Assembly: GCA_947626545.1 (NCBI GenBank)
Contig: CANQSS010000002.1
Location: 59,500-123,499 of the forward strand
Source: an uncultured Akkermansia sp.
Lineage (GTDB): Bacteria > Verrucomicrobiota > Verrucomicrobiia > Verrucomicrobiales > Akkermansiaceae
Length of the DNA: 64,000 nt
Reading direction: 5' to 3'
Shown here: positions 53,826-63,910 of the stretch, piece after piece
Position numbering within the stretch: the first letter of the stretch is position 1
Layout of the letters: every line of letters starts with the position of its first letter
The notes under the pieces: generated by a model
Databases searched by the model: none
What the model was told of the DNA's origin: nothing
The model's input: only the letters and a program-made list of their open reading frames with translations
Position numbers and translations under genes: made by a program

Positions 53826-53864
53826 ATGACACACCGGCTCACTATCCATCCCAAGCATGCCTAA
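53826..53864 (+). CDS. Possible histidine-operon leader peptide
   Basis: A 12-codon frame, MTHRLTIHPKHA, begins about two bases after the predicted transcription start and holds three His codons (CAC, CAT, CAT). It has the leaderless geometry seen at real genes here. hisG starts 72 bases after its stop. Known his leaders have a run of consecutive His codons, which this lacks, and I see no U-run terminator in the interval, only a weak CAAGC/GCTTG stem (about 53898-53914). A translational rather than terminator-based control is possible. Confidence 0.35.
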   Translation: MTHRLTIHPKHA

Positions 53865-53936
53865 CATCACCCAGTTTGAAGCGGTGAGGCGAAATTGTGC
53901 AAGCGCATGCTGCTTGAGCCGACATAAAAAAGAGAT

Positions 53937-54797
53937 ATGAATACGAGACTGAGAATAGCTGTACAATCCAAAGGACGACTCAACGAAGACACACTACGCC
54001 TTCTGACGGAGGCTGGCATTAAGGTAGAAGCCGGCAGGAGGGCGCTTTTGGTGGAAGCGCGCAAATTCCCGTTGGAGGTGCTTTTCCTGCGCGACGACGA
54101 TATACCGCAGACAGTGGCTGACGGAGTGGCGGATGCGGGAATTGTAGGCATGAACGAACTGACGGAGCAAGGAGCTCGAGCCGAAGTAGCGCACCGACTC
54201 GGGTTTGGCGGATGTCGCCTGTCCATCGCTGTACCCAAGGAAGCGGATTACACGGACGTCAGCTGGCTGGAAAATAAAAAAATCGCCACTTCATACCCGA
54301 ACATATTGCAGCGTTTCCTAGAATCGCAGGGCGTCCACGCACATATCCACGTGATCACCGGATCGGTAGAGATTGCAACGGGCATTGGTCTGGCAGATGC
54401 TATCTTCGACATCGTCAGCTCGGGATCCACACTTGTCAGCAACAATCTGCGTGAAGTGGAGGTCGTGATGCAGAGCGAGGCCGTGCTCATTGCCCAACCG
54501 GAGCTGAGCGCAGAAAAGCGGGAAATTCTCGATGAACTGATTTTCCGTTTTAAAGCCCTGCAGGGAGCGGCCGGTAAGAAGTACGTACTGATGAATGTGC
54601 CGAAAGAAGCGCTGGATTCCGTGTTGCATGAGCTGTCGGGTATTAAGAGCCCAACGGTGATGCCGCTGGCACAGGAGGGCTGGTGCAGCGTGCACACGGT
54701 CCTAGAGGAAGACAGTTTCTGGGAAAAGGTGGGACGGCTCAAGGAAGCGGGAGCCCAAGGGATTCTGGTGCTGCCGATAGAGAAAATGGTGCTATGA
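53937..54797 (+). CDS. hisG: ATP phosphoribosyltransferase, long form
   Basis: HisG starts histidine synthesis by joining ATP and PRPP and is normally the feedback-controlled step. The 286-residue protein is the long form, which acts without HisZ: a catalytic domain (LRIAVQSKGRLNEDTLRLL; ITGSVEIATGIGLADAIFD for the PRPP loop) and a C-terminal regulatory domain (LMNVPKEALDSVLHEL, SPTVMPLAQEGWCSVHTVLE). AAAAAAGAGAT lies just upstream of the ATG, a poor ribosome site. The stop overlaps the hisD-hisC start (ATGA). Confidence 0.95.
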   Translation: MNTRLRIAVQSKGRLNEDTLRLLTEAGIKVEAGRRALLVEARKFPLEVLFLRDDDIPQTVADGVADAGIVGMNELTEQGARAEVAHRLGFGGCRLSIAVPKEADYTDVSWLENKKIATSYPNILQRFLESQGVHAHIHVITGSVEIATGIGLADAIFDIVSSGSTLVSNNLREVEVVMQSEAVLIAQPELSAEKREILDELIFRFKALQGAAGKKYVLMNVPKEALDSVLHELSGIKSPTVMPLAQEGWCSVHTVLEEDSFWEKVGRLKEAGAQGILVLPIEKMVL

Positions 54798-57181
54798 CGA
54801 TTATGCAAGTGAAGCGTTGCCCATCACGGGAGCAATGGAAAGAATTGACGCAGCGCCCCATGCCGAACATGGCGGAACTGCGCGCAGTAGTGGAGCCCAT
54901 CGTGGCAGAAGTACGCCTGAATGGCGACCGAGCGTTGCGCGAACTCAGCCTGCGCTTTGACCACTGCGAGCTGCTCAGCCTCCGGATCAGCCCGGAGGAT
55001 TGCGAAGCCGGTATTCGGAAGCTGCCGCTGCAGCTTCGACAGGCCATTGAGCGCGCACACGCCAACATCTCCCGCTTTCATGCCGCCCAGCGCACACCGG
55101 ACATCAGACTGGAAACACAGCCCGGCGTACTCTGCGAGCAACGCAGTGTACCGATTCAGCGCGTGGGCATTTACGTACCCGGCGGCTCTGCTCCCCTCTT
55201 CTCCACCGTGTTGATGCTGGCGGAACCGGCTCGTCTGGCGGGCTGCCGGGAGCGGATACTCTGCACACCTCCGGGCAAGAATGGTCAAGTGAACCCCGCC
55301 ATCTTATACGCAGCGCGGCTTTGCGGCATCACCCAACTCTTCTGCGTTGGCGGAGCGCAGGCTATCGCCGCCATGGCTTACGGCACCCAAACCATCCCCA
55401 AGGTAGATAAAATTTTTGGTCCCGGCAATCGTTATGTCACCGCTGCAAAGCAGATTGTCTCGCTGGACGGCGTCGCCATTGATATGCCGGCGGGACCCAG
55501 TGAGGTGGAGGTGTATGCCGATGCCACGTGCAACCCCGCATTTGTGGCGGCGGATCTCCTCAGCCAGGCTGAACACGGAGCGGATAGCCAGGTGGTTCTC
55601 GTGACGACTGATGAAGGCGTGCTTAACAGCGTATTGGAGGAGTTGGAGCATCAACTCGCGATGCTGGAACGTCGCGAAGTTGCCGCGCAAGCGCTGGAAC
55701 ACAGCTTGGCGGTTCTGCTCCCCGGAGAGCAGGATGCGCTGGATTTTACGAACGAATACGCGCCGGAACATCTCATCCTCGCGGTAGAGCATGCACGTGC
55801 GGTGGCGGAAAAGGTCGTGCACGCGGGGTCTGTGTTCATCGGCAACTACAGCTGCGAAAGCGCGGGCGATTACGCCTCCGGCACCAATCATACCCTGCCC
55901 ACCATGGGCTGCACGAAAGGCTACAGCTCACTCGGCTTGCACAGTTTCATGCGCCAAATGACGCTCCAGGAACTCTCAGCCGAGGGTTTGCGCCACATTG
56001 GTTCCACTGTGGAGATCATGGCCGAAGCCGAGGGATTGGGGGCGCACAAAAACGCCATGAGTTTGCGCCTGCGGTCATGCAACGACGTGCCTTCTCCGCA
56101 TCCGGCGGATGAAGTACCGGCGGAACTGCGCGCGCTTGTGCGACCGGATATTCTTGCGCTCAAGCCGTACAGCTCGGCGCGTGATGAGGCGGCTGGTCTG
56201 CCGGCCGAGGTGTGTCTGGACGCAAATGAGTCCCCCTTCAACGAGCCGCTCAACCGCTACCCCGATCCCTTGCAGCGCGAACTCAAGCAGAGACTTGCCA
56301 AGCACTTGGGAATTGCCGCAGAGTGCATCTTTTTAGGCAATGGAAGCGATGAGGCCATTGATTTGACAATGCGCATTTTCTGTGAACCGCGGGTAGATCG
56401 CATCATCACACCGGATCCGACTTACGGCATGTATTCCGTGTGTGCGCACATCAATCAGGTGGACTGTACTGCCGTGCCCTTGCGGGAGAACTTCGATTTC
56501 TGCGCGCAGGATCTGTTGAACGAGGTAGATGCACGCACGAAGGTGATTTTCCTGTGCAGCCCTAACAACCCGACGGGTAACATGCTGCCAAAAGAGGAGA
56601 TTCTGGAGACGCTGCAACGTTTTTCGGGCATCGTCGTGGTGGATGAGGCCTATATCGATTTTGCGGAGGATGAGGGAATGCTGCCCCTGCTGAAGGATTA
56701 CCCGCGCTTGATCCTGCTGCGGACTTTCTCAAAAGCGTGGGCGAGCGCCGGCGTACGGTTGGGTATGGCCTTGGCGCACCCGGGGCTCATCGCCTGCTTC
56801 AACAAGGTAAAGTACCCGTACAATGTCAACCGGCTCACTGCAGCTTACGCACTGGAGCAACTCGGGCGTGCCGACAGTGTGCGGCAACAGGTGGCTGCCA
56901 TCCTTTCTGAACGGAAGCGCATGGAGGTACAACTGCGGAAAATGAAGCTCTGCACGCGCGTATTCCCCAGCCGTGCAAACTTTCTGCTGGTGCAGGTGAG
57001 CCATGCGCAGAGCATATACAATGCCTTGGCGCGGGAGGGCATCATCGTGCGCAATCGCGACAGCGCCACGCTCTGCCGCAATTGCCTGCGGATTACAATC
57101 GGCTCTCCTCAACAAAATGACGCCCTGATCGCCGCCCTCCGCAAACTTGATTCCGACCCTTCTCTGTTGAATCTTTCATGA
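54794..57181 (+). CDS. hisD-hisC: Fused histidinol dehydrogenase / histidinol-phosphate aminotransferase
   Basis: One 795-residue frame carries two histidine enzymes. Residues 1 to about 430 are HisD (histidinol to histidine, two NAD): [73 protein letters not shown]-type [10 protein letters not shown] and TNHTLPTMG. Residues about 440-795 are HisC (PLP aminotransferase): [49 protein letters not shown], and the PLP Lys in [17 protein letters not shown]. Both parts look intact. The linker is short and acidic ([16 protein letters not shown]). The operon order G-D-C-B is common elsewhere with separate genes, so this is a simple gene fusion. Confidence 0.95.
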   Translation: MTIMQVKRCPSREQWKELTQRPMPNMAELRAVVEPIVAEVRLNGDRALRELSLRFDHCELLSLRISPEDCEAGIRKLPLQLRQAIERAHANISRFHAAQRTPDIRLETQPGVLCEQRSVPIQRVGIYVPGGSAPLFSTVLMLAEPARLAGCRERILCTPPGKNGQVNPAILYAARLCGITQLFCVGGAQAIAAMAYGTQTIPKVDKIFGPGNRYVTAAKQIVSLDGVAIDMPAGPSEVEVYADATCNPAFVAADLLSQAEHGADSQVVLVTTDEGVLNSVLEELEHQLAMLERREVAAQALEHSLAVLLPGEQDALDFTNEYAPEHLILAVEHARAVAEKVVHAGSVFIGNYSCESAGDYASGTNHTLPTMGCTKGYSSLGLHSFMRQMTLQELSAEGLRHIGSTVEIMAEAEGLGAHKNAMSLRLRSCNDVPSPHPADEVPAELRALVRPDILALKPYSSARDEAAGLPAEVCLDANESPFNEPLNRYPDPLQRELKQRLAKHLGIAAECIFLGNGSDEAIDLTMRIFCEPRVDRIITPDPTYGMYSVCAHINQVDCTAVPLRENFDFCAQDLLNEVDARTKVIFLCSPNNPTGNMLPKEEILETLQRFSGIVVVDEAYIDFAEDEGMLPLLKDYPRLILLRTFSKAWASAGVRLGMALAHPGLIACFNKVKYPYNVNRLTAAYALEQLGRADSVRQQVAAILSERKRMEVQLRKMKLCTRVFPSRANFLLVQVSHAQSIYNALAREGIIVRNRDSATLCRNCLRITIGSPQQNDALIAALRKLDSDPSLLNLS

Positions 57182-58242
57182 AAAAAGTACTCTTCATCGA
57201 CCGCGACGGCACACTGCTTCGGGAACCGCCCGATGAGCAGGTGGACAGCTTGGAAAAGTTCGCTTTCATGCCCGGTCTTTTCCGGGCACTCACCGCCATC
57301 TGCGACCGTACGGACTACCGGCTCGTCATGGTGAGCAATCAAGACGGCCTCGGCACGGCCTCCTTCCCTGAGGAACAATTTTGGCCGGTGCAGAATTTTT
57401 TGCTCGATACGCTGCGAGGCGAGGGGATTGAGTTTGACGACATTTTTATTGACCGACACTTCCCCGAGGATCACGCACCCACCCGTAAACCCGGCACCGC
57501 CATGCTGAGTTCCTATCTCGATGGCTCGTGCGATTTGAAGCACTCCTATGTCATCGGTGATCGCGACGCGGACGAGCAGCTTGCCCGCAATTTGGGCTGC
57601 GGCATGCTGCGTCTCGGTCCGGACTTCGGCTGGGACAAAGTGGCGGAGGTGCTGCTGGCCGGCGAACGCACGACCGAGCTGCACAGCAAAACGCGCGAGA
57701 CAGATATCCTTGTGCGGCTGGACCCGGATCGTCCAGGAGCGAGCGACATCGACACTGGTCTGCCCTTCCTGGACCACATGCTCTGCCAACTCGTGGTGCA
57801 CGGCGCCCTCTCGCTCACCATTCACGCCAAGGGGGACTTGGACGTGGATGAGCACCACACCATGGAAGACACGGCGCTTGCCCTCGGGAAGTGCCTGCGG
57901 CTCGCTCTCGGTGATAAAGTCGGCATCCAACGCTACGGATATTGTCTGCCGATGGACGACAGTCTGTGCCGCGTTGCTCTCGACTTCGGCGGGAGGCCGT
58001 GGTTGGAATGGGATGTGACTTTTCAGCACGATCGGGTGGGCAATCTGCCGACGGAAATGTTTTTCCACTTCTTTAAAAGCCTGAGTGATGCCGCGCAGAT
58101 GAACCTGAACATCTCCGCCACCGGCATGAACGATCACCACCGCATCGAAGCCGTCTTCAAAGCCTTTGCACGTGCGCTGCGTATGGCGGTGCAACGCGAT
58201 GTCCGCCACCTTGTCCTTCCTTCCAGCAAGGGGACACTTTAG
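57178..58242 (+). CDS. hisB: Bifunctional histidinol-phosphatase / imidazoleglycerol-phosphate dehydratase
   Basis: 354 residues. The N-terminal HAD phosphatase (about 1-165) starts with [19 protein letters not shown] and has [15 protein letters not shown] and [14 protein letters not shown]. The C-terminal IGP dehydratase (about 166-354) has the paired His/Glu metal motifs [16 protein letters not shown] and [20 protein letters not shown]. The fused form is known from enterobacteria and Bacteroidota. The start overlaps the upstream stop (ATGA). Confidence 0.95.
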   Translation: MKKVLFIDRDGTLLREPPDEQVDSLEKFAFMPGLFRALTAICDRTDYRLVMVSNQDGLGTASFPEEQFWPVQNFLLDTLRGEGIEFDDIFIDRHFPEDHAPTRKPGTAMLSSYLDGSCDLKHSYVIGDRDADEQLARNLGCGMLRLGPDFGWDKVAEVLLAGERTTELHSKTRETDILVRLDPDRPGASDIDTGLPFLDHMLCQLVVHGALSLTIHAKGDLDVDEHHTMEDTALALGKCLRLALGDKVGIQRYGYCLPMDDSLCRVALDFGGRPWLEWDVTFQHDRVGNLPTEMFFHFFKSLSDAAQMNLNISATGMNDHHRIEAVFKAFARALRMAVQRDVRHLVLPSSKGTL

Positions 58243-58258
58243 TATTTTCTCGCTCGCC

Positions 58259-58870
58259 ATGTCAATTGCCGTCATCAACTACAATGCGGGGAACACTCGA
58301 TCGGTGCTCAATGCGCTGAAACGCGCGGGCGAACAACCTGTCCTTACCGCAGATCCGTCCGTCATTTCATCCGCTTCCGGCGTGATTTTGCCCGGACAGG
58401 GAGAGGCTTCCAACGTCATGCAAAGTCTGCGTGATTGCAAGCTTGTGGAAACGATACTCAATCTGCGGCAGCCCGTGCTCGGCATCTGCATCGGTCTGCA
58501 GCTGTTCTGTGAGTATTCCGAAGAGGGCGACACGGTATGCATGGGCATATTCCCGAGCACAAGGGTGCGCCATTTTCACGCGCTGTCGACTCTTCCTTCC
58601 CTGAAAGTACCGCATATGGGATGGAATTCGCTGCATGGACTGCGTTCGCCGCTGTTCCAAGGCATGTCGGAAGGCACCTACGTCTATTTTGTGCACAGCT
58701 TTTGTGCGCCTCCCACGCAAGACACCTGCGCCACCTGCGAATACGGCGGGGTGTCTTTTGCCGCAGCCATGCAACGCGGCAATTTTTACGCCACGCAGTT
58801 TCACCCGGAAAAAAGCGGCTGTGCGGGCGAACAGATTATCCGCAATTTCATATCCCTCTGCCATGATTGA
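58259..58870 (+). CDS. hisH: Imidazole glycerol phosphate synthase, glutaminase subunit
   Basis: HisH frees ammonia from glutamine for HisF. 203 residues of class I amidotransferase: INYNAGNTRSVLNAL, oxyanion strand GVILPGQGEASNVM, nucleophile Cys in VLGICIGLQLFCEY, and His/Glu in ATQFHPEKSG. The start at 58259 follows hisB by 16 bases; longer upstream reading would lie inside hisB. The end overlaps hisA by eight bases. Confidence 0.94.
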   Translation: MSIAVINYNAGNTRSVLNALKRAGEQPVLTADPSVISSASGVILPGQGEASNVMQSLRDCKLVETILNLRQPVLGICIGLQLFCEYSEEGDTVCMGIFPSTRVRHFHALSTLPSLKVPHMGWNSLHGLRSPLFQGMSEGTYVYFVHSFCAPPTQDTCATCEYGGVSFAAAMQRGNFYATQFHPEKSGCAGEQIIRNFISLCHD

Positions 58871-59582
58871 ACTCATACCGGCTATAGATATGATCGACGG
58901 CAAGTGCGTGCGTCTCTCTGCCGGCGATTACGCGTGCAAAAAAGTGTATTCAGACGATCCTGCCGAGGTGGCGAGCCGCTTGTACGATCAAGGGTTCCGC
59001 CGCCTGCACGTGGTAGATTTGGATGGAGCAAAGGCGCGCCACTGTGTGAATCTCCACCAGCTCGAGCGTATCACCTCGTGCACACAGCTCACCGTGGACT
59101 TCGGGGGCGGCATTGCGAGCGATACTGACCTGCAAGCCGCTTTCGACGCGGGCGCCGCCATGGTGACCATCGGCAGCCTCGCCGTCTCGCAGCGCGAACT
59201 CGTCGCCTCTTGGCTTGCAAAGCACGGCAGTGAGCGCTTCATCATCGGCGCGGATGTGCGAGAGGGACGTATCCGCACGCAGGGCTGGTTGCAGGATGGG
59301 GGAGTACAGCTTATGGACTTCATCGCGTACTGGATGGAGGCGGGAGTCTCTCGCATCCTCTGCACGGACATTTCGAGAGATGGAATGCTGAACCACCCGA
59401 ACATCGGACTGTACACACAAATCATGCGACGTTTCCCGACATGCCGTCTCATCGCCAGCGGCGGAGTTTCCTGCACCCAGGACATCCTGGACCTGCAATC
59501 CGCCGGCATACCGTCCGTTGTGTTTGGCAAGGCGTATTATGAAGGGCGGCTCGACCTGCAAAAACTCTTATCGCTCTCGTAA
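58863..59582 (+). CDS. hisA: ProFAR isomerase (phosphoribosylformimino-AICAR-ribotide isomerase)
   Basis: 239-residue TIM barrel that opens the ribose of Pro[23 protein letters not shown] holds the first catalytic Asp, [12 protein letters not shown] and DFGGGI follow, and the second catalytic Asp is in [20 protein letters not shown] and [12 protein letters not shown] form the phosphate site. It is paired with hisF two bases downstream. Confidence 0.94.
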   Translation: MIELIPAIDMIDGKCVRLSAGDYACKKVYSDDPAEVASRLYDQGFRRLHVVDLDGAKARHCVNLHQLERITSCTQLTVDFGGGIASDTDLQAAFDAGAAMVTIGSLAVSQRELVASWLAKHGSERFIIGADVREGRIRTQGWLQDGGVQLMDFIAYWMEAGVSRILCTDISRDGMLNHPNIGLYTQIMRRFPTCRLIASGGVSCTQDILDLQSAGIPSVVFGKAYYEGRLDLQKLLSLS

Positions 59583-59584
59583 AA

Positions 59585-60343
59585 ATGCTCTCGAAACGCA
59601 TTATATCCTGCTTGGACGTAAAAGATGGTCGCACAGTGAAAGGCACCTGCTTTGTGAACCTGCGAGAAGCCGGCGACCCGGTAGAACTCGGCAAAACGTA
59701 CAGCGAGCAAGGGGTGGATGAGCTCGTGTTCCTCGATATCACCGCCAGTCACGAAGGCAGGAAGACCTTCACCGACATGGTTTCGCGCGTGGCGGAGGCT
59801 CTTTCCATTCCCTTCACCGTGGGAGGGGGAGTGCAGGGCCCGGATGATGTAGCCCGCCTGCTGGATGCCGGCGCGGACAAGGTGAGCATTAACTCCTCTG
59901 CCTTGTGGAATCCGGAACTCATCGACGCCATTGCCACTCGCTTCGGTTCTCAAGTCTGCGTGGTGGCCATTGACGCGCATCAGGCTTCCCCGGGACAGTG
60001 GGTATGCTACGCGAACGGCGGTCGTGTACCAACCGAGCGCGAACTCTTCACCTGGGCACACGAAGCACAGGAACGCGGCGCCGGTGAAATCCTTTTTACT
60101 TCCATGGATCATGACGGTTCACGCAGCGGCTTTGCGAACGCCGCTCTCGCCTCGCTCAACGAACGACTGCGCATCCCCTTGATTGCCAGTGGCGGCGCCG
60201 GCTGCATGCAAGATTTTGCGGATGCCTTTAACCTAGGCAAAGCCGATGCCGCGCTGGCCGCAGGGGTCTTCCACTTCGGCGACATCGCCATCCCTCAACT
60301 CAAATCTTTTCTCAAACAACAAAATATCCCCGTACGCCTGTGA
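59585..60343 (+). CDS. hisF: Imidazole glycerol phosphate synthase, cyclase subunit
   Basis: 252-residue TIM barrel that, with HisH, makes imidazole glycerol phosphate and [23 protein letters not shown] includes the first catalytic Asp; [42 protein letters not shown] (second Asp) and IASGGAG are canonical. It has the GTGA overlap with hisIE. Confidence 0.95.
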   Translation: MLSKRIISCLDVKDGRTVKGTCFVNLREAGDPVELGKTYSEQGVDELVFLDITASHEGRKTFTDMVSRVAEALSIPFTVGGGVQGPDDVARLLDAGADKVSINSSALWNPELIDAIATRFGSQVCVVAIDAHQASPGQWVCYANGGRVPTERELFTWAHEAQERGAGEILFTSMDHDGSRSGFANAALASLNERLRIPLIASGGAGCMQDFADAFNLGKADAALAAGVFHFGDIAIPQLKSFLKQQNIPVRL

Positions 60344-60975
60344 TACCTCATCCTAATGCCGCTCAAATCGATTTTGCCAAAGGCTCCGGACTTGTCCCGG
60401 CTATCGTGCAAGATGCTGTGACTCGCCGTGTGCTCATGCTCGGTTACATGGACCGCGAAGCCTTCGATACCACCATCCGCCTCGGCCGCGTCACCTTCTT
60501 CTCGCGGTCCCGCCAATGTCTCTGGACCAAGGGTGAAACAAGCGGGAACTTTTTGGAGGCACGGGAACTTCGCTTGGACTGCGATGCGGATGCCCTGTTG
60601 GTGCTCGCTACGCCGCATGGCCCGACCTGCCACACCGGCGCCGACACCTGCTGGGGTGAACAGAATACGCCATCACATCTCGCTTTTCTCACTGAATTAC
60701 AAGATTTTATCAACACACGACGTGCCGAAATGCCCGAGGGATCCTACACCACCTCTCTCTTTCGCGATGGCATCAACCGCATCGCCCAGAAGGTGGGCGA
60801 GGAGGCACTGGAAACCGTTATCGAAGCCGTGAACGGATCCGATGAACGTTGCATTTATGAGGCCTCCGATTTTCTCTACCATCTTATCGTCCTTCTCTCC
60901 GCCAAGGGCTTGCGCATCGAACAAGTTGTGGATGAATTGGCAGAACGCCACCGTCCGGGCTGGAAAAAACACTAA
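60340..60975 (+). CDS. hisIE: Bifunctional phosphoribosyl-AMP cyclohydrolase / phosphoribosyl-ATP pyrophosphatase
   Basis: 211 residues with a GTG start overlapping the hisF stop. HisI part (about 1-115): [55 protein letters not shown] with the metal ligands Asp and Cys, CW. HisE part (about 120-211): [16 protein letters not shown] and [18 protein letters not shown], with the acidic metal-binding helix. It is the final gene of the operon. No clear intrinsic terminator follows; only 26 bases separate it from the nadB remnant. Confidence 0.94.
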   Translation: MIPHPNAAQIDFAKGSGLVPAIVQDAVTRRVLMLGYMDREAFDTTIRLGRVTFFSRSRQCLWTKGETSGNFLEARELRLDCDADALLVLATPHGPTCHTGADTCWGEQNTPSHLAFLTELQDFINTRRAEMPEGSYTTSLFRDGINRIAQKVGEEALETVIEAVNGSDERCIYEASDFLYHLIVLLSAKGLRIEQVVDELAERHRPGWKKH

Positions 60976-61001
60976 TTTACCCCAAGGCATTTACGATTTA
61001 A
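60976..61001. repeat. Short heptamer remnant at the nadB break point
   Basis: CCCAAGGCATTTACGATTTA: the end of an inter-operon repeat, joined directly to nadB coding sequence at about 61002. Confidence 0.6.
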
Positions 61002-61907
61002 GAACAATTCCATCCCACAACTTTCTACAACCCCAAGAGTCCGGATCGTGAGGGCCTTACCTTCCTCATCTCGGAAGCCGTACGCGGTGAGGGCGGCATC
61101 CTCAAAGGGCCGGATGGACAGGAGTTCATGCAAAAGTATGACCCGCGCAAGAGTCTAGCGCCGCGCGACATCGTAGCACGTGCCATCAACAGCGAAATCC
61201 TGCGCACCGGGCATCCTTGCATGTACTTGGATATGACCCACAAGCCTGCCGGTTTCATGGCTGAGCGTTTCCCTTACATCTACGAAACATGCAAAAGCTA
61301 CGGCGTCGATGCCGAGCGCGATATGATCCCCGTAGTCCCCTCTGCCCACTACCAATGCGGCGGCGTGAAAACTGACACAAACGGACAGACCAGCCTGCGC
61401 GGTCTCTTTGTGGCTGGGGAGAGCGGCTGCACGGGCTTGCACGGCGCCAACCGGCTCGCCAGTAACTCTCTTCTGGAGTGCGTGGTGATCACCAAACGCG
61501 CGCTTGCAGCCATGCTCACGCGGCTTCCCCTCGCGCACGCGGAGGAAACCTACCCCATCCCGGAATGGAAGCACGGCGACCGCGTGCCGCAGGATGATCT
61601 GGCTATCCTCTACCATTGTTGGGATGAAGTTCGCCGCACCATGACGGATTACGTGAGCATTGTGCGCACGAACCATCGTCTGCAGCGCGCGGCCACACGC
61701 CTGCGCAACATTAACCGCGAAATTCACGAATACTACTGGGGTTATCGTGTGACGCCGGAAATTCTCGACTTGCGCAATCTCGCTCTCACCGCCTCGCTGA
61801 TTATCGACTGCGCCATTCGTCGCCAGGAGTCACGCGGTCTGCACTACAATTTGGATGCGCCGGAGAAATTGCTCCACCCCCGTCCCACCATTCTGCACAA
61901 CGGTTGA
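61002..61907 (+). pseudogene. nadB: L-aspartate oxidase, 5'-truncated
   Basis: About 301 codons that match the second half of NadB (aspartate to iminoaspartate, FAD, first step of NAD synthesis). The frame opens at QFHPTTFYNPKSPDREG, a conserved mid-protein block, and continues with FLISEAVRGEGGILKGPDG, YDPRKSLAPRDIVARAI, HYQCGGVKTDTNGQTSLRGL (active-site region), GLHGANRLASNSLLE and the C-terminal helical domain. The first ~230 residues with the FAD-binding GxGxxG are gone, replaced by a repeat fragment with an in-frame TAA just before. The longest translatable part starts at 61128 (MQKYDPRKSL). The product should be inactive unless a second copy exists. An assembly join is an alternative cause. 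Confidence 0.82.
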
Positions 61908-61931
61908 TACCGCCAAACGCTCGTTCCCGTC

Positions 61932-62876
61932 ATGAGTTCCCGCACGCTGCGCTCTGCCATGCTTGCCACGCTGATACCGGTGCTGGCGTCTTGGACATGC
62001 GGGGCGGTTGGCATTAGCGGGCAAACATCGGCAGAACGCCGAGGGGCAAGTTCTAACCGGGAAGTGCACTATTTTCGTCCCCCAACCCAGTCGCGCACGG
62101 TGAGCAAGGAAAAACTGCGCGAGCTGGCCATCAAGAACGGTCCCCTCCGTCCGCGCATCGACCAGAGCAAGCGCAAAAACTTTCCTGACCCCAAGAAATA
62201 CCCCACGCCATTTCGCCGCGGCGCTTTCCCTTGGCACTTCGATATCACCGCTACCTACTTCTTTATCGGAGAGCGTGCCACAGCGCGCAATCCTGTGCCC
62301 AACACAGCCAGCAGCTGGGACAGCGCTTGGGATGACAATTACGGCGGCTACGATGACCCCGACCCCAAAAAACGCGATCCCGTCACCTTCGCGCCGCTCG
62401 GCTTCCGCCCCCAGCTCAACCCTTTCTACGTGGCTCTGCCGTACAACGACATTGACCGCGGCGGTCCCAAGCCGGAGGCAGAGAGGGTCATCCCTTGGTA
62501 CCGGCGAGACAAGGAGGGTAAGTACGAGTCGGTCTGTCGAGGAAGCTGGGTGCAGATCTACTACAAAGGACGTTACTGCTTTGCCCAGTGGGAGGACTGC
62601 GGTCCTTTCGTGACCGATGATTGGGAGTACGTTTTCAAAGGCAAGCGCCCCAGAAATACACGGAACAACGGCGCCGGCATCGATATATCCCCCGCCGTAC
62701 GTGATTACTTGGGCATCCCCGGCGGCAGTGCTGTGGTGCATTGGCGCTTCGTCGATTTCTCTCTTGTCCCCGGCGGTCCCTGGGCGCGCTATGGCAAGGA
62801 TAACCCCTTCGTCAATCCCGCGCTCAAGGAAGCTATCCGCAAATACAGTATCAAATACAACATAAAAGCCAAATAA
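61932..62876 (+). CDS. Secreted protein, possibly double-psi beta-barrel type
   Basis: 314 residues, unrecognised as a named family. The N-terminus (MSSRTLRSAMLATLIPVLAS) is a plausible signal peptide. The central part has FHFDITATYFFIGE-like WHFDITATYFFIGERATAR, PFYVALPYNDIDRGG, SWVQIYYKGRYCFAQWEDCG, NNGAGIDISPAVRDYLGI and VHWRFVDFSLVPGGPWARYG. The block CxxWEDCGPF ... AGIDISPAV ... V-x-W-R-F-V resembles RlpA-like barrels, some of which cut or bind peptidoglycan; this is inference. It follows nadB by 24 bases and precedes the HAD-FolB gene by 15. Confidence 0.6.
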   Translation: MSSRTLRSAMLATLIPVLASWTCGAVGISGQTSAERRGASSNREVHYFRPPTQSRTVSKEKLRELAIKNGPLRPRIDQSKRKNFPDPKKYPTPFRRGAFPWHFDITATYFFIGERATARNPVPNTASSWDSAWDDNYGGYDDPDPKKRDPVTFAPLGFRPQLNPFYVALPYNDIDRGGPKPEAERVIPWYRRDKEGKYESVCRGSWVQIYYKGRYCFAQWEDCGPFVTDDWEYVFKGKRPRNTRNNGAGIDISPAVRDYLGIPGGSAVVHWRFVDFSLVPGGPWARYGKDNPFVNPALKEAIRKYSIKYNIKAK

Positions 62877-62891
62877 CCCCTGCCTGCAAAA

Positions 62892-63878
62892 ATGTTTGAT
62901 TCACTTATATTCGACTGGTCCGGTACGCTGTGCGATGATCTGACGCTCACCCTGCAGGCTACCAACTACGTCATCTCACAATACGGGCTGCCAGCACTGA
63001 ATCGCGATCAGTTCCGCGCGGAATTCCAACTTCCCTACCCGACCTATTATTCATGGAAAACACCGGGTATCCCCATCGAGGAGTTAGAAGATCACTACCG
63101 GCACATCCTAAACTCGCCGGAGGCAGAGCCCGTCACCGTTCTCCCTCATGCGCGAGAGTTCTTGGTCTACTGTCGGGCGTGCGGCATCCGCTGCTTCATT
63201 CTCTCCAGCATGGATTCTATCGCCTTTGATCGGCAAGCAAAGGAACTCGGCCTTTTTGACTACTTTGCGGGATTGCACACCGGCATCCTCAACAAGGAGG
63301 CTCACATTCACACCCTGCTTGCCCAGCACGGTCTCGATGCGCGTCAAACCGCTTTCATCGGCGATATGCAGCACGATATGGCGGCTGCCCACTGTGCCGG
63401 GGTCTGCGCTATCGGCGTGCTGACCGGCTACAACAACGCCGCCCAGCTCTGCGAGGCTGAACCCGATCTCGTCGTACCCCATCTCGGTGCTTTGCAGGCG
63501 CTCATGCAGCGCGGCAATTGCCACCCCTCTCGGGATACGGTCAAACTGCACACACTCTCCTTCACATGCCGCTTGGGGGTGCCGGAAAGTGAGCGCGCCA
63601 CGCCCCAGCCCGTGCAGGCGGATGTCACTTTCACTCCGGAGCTCCCCTTTGGCGAAATGGCCGATGACATCGCGAAAACCATCGACTACGACGCGCTTTC
63701 CCGCCGACTCATTGAACTAGCTCAAGTCGAGCCCACAGTTCTGCTGGAAACGCTCGCGCACAAGCTCGCCGTCTGCTGTGTGCGAGAGTTCGGCGCAACT
63801 GCCGCCACGGTGCAACTCCGCAAGTTCGTCCTCCCCAACACATCTGCCGTCTCTGCCACCGCCCACGCGCAAAGGTAA
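62892..63878 (+). CDS. Fused HAD phosphatase / dihydroneopterin aldolase
   Basis: 328 residues in one frame. Residues 1 to about 212 are a HAD phosphatase of the phosphoglycolate-phosphatase type: IFDWSGTLCDD (first Asp nucleophile; Ser at the usual Gly/Asp position), CFILSSMDS (motif II), HTGILNKEAHI (Lys), AFIGDMQHDMAAAH (motif IV). Residues about 213-328 are dihydroneopterin aldolase (FolB): VKLHTLSFTCRLGVPESERA, TPQPVQADVTF, DDIAKTIDYDALSRRLIELA, LLETLAHKLAVCC, VQLRKFVLP with the conserved Lys. FolB makes 6-hydroxymethyl-dihydropterin for folate. The phosphatase half could supply the missing dephosphorylation of dihydroneopterin phosphate, an attractive but untested idea. Confidence 0.87.
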   Translation: MFDSLIFDWSGTLCDDLTLTLQATNYVISQYGLPALNRDQFRAEFQLPYPTYYSWKTPGIPIEELEDHYRHILNSPEAEPVTVLPHAREFLVYCRACGIRCFILSSMDSIAFDRQAKELGLFDYFAGLHTGILNKEAHIHTLLAQHGLDARQTAFIGDMQHDMAAAHCAGVCAIGVLTGYNNAAQLCEAEPDLVVPHLGALQALMQRGNCHPSRDTVKLHTLSFTCRLGVPESERATPQPVQADVTFTPELPFGEMADDIAKTIDYDALSRRLIELAQVEPTVLLETLAHKLAVCCVREFGATAATVQLRKFVLPNTSAVSATAHAQR

Positions 63879-63910
63879 AAAAGCACTTTCTAATACGTTT
63901 GCCGTGAAGG

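Noticed and set aside
57109-58278. Minus-strand frame of 389 codons across hisB
   Set aside because: Antisense shadow of a fully recognisable bifunctional HisB.
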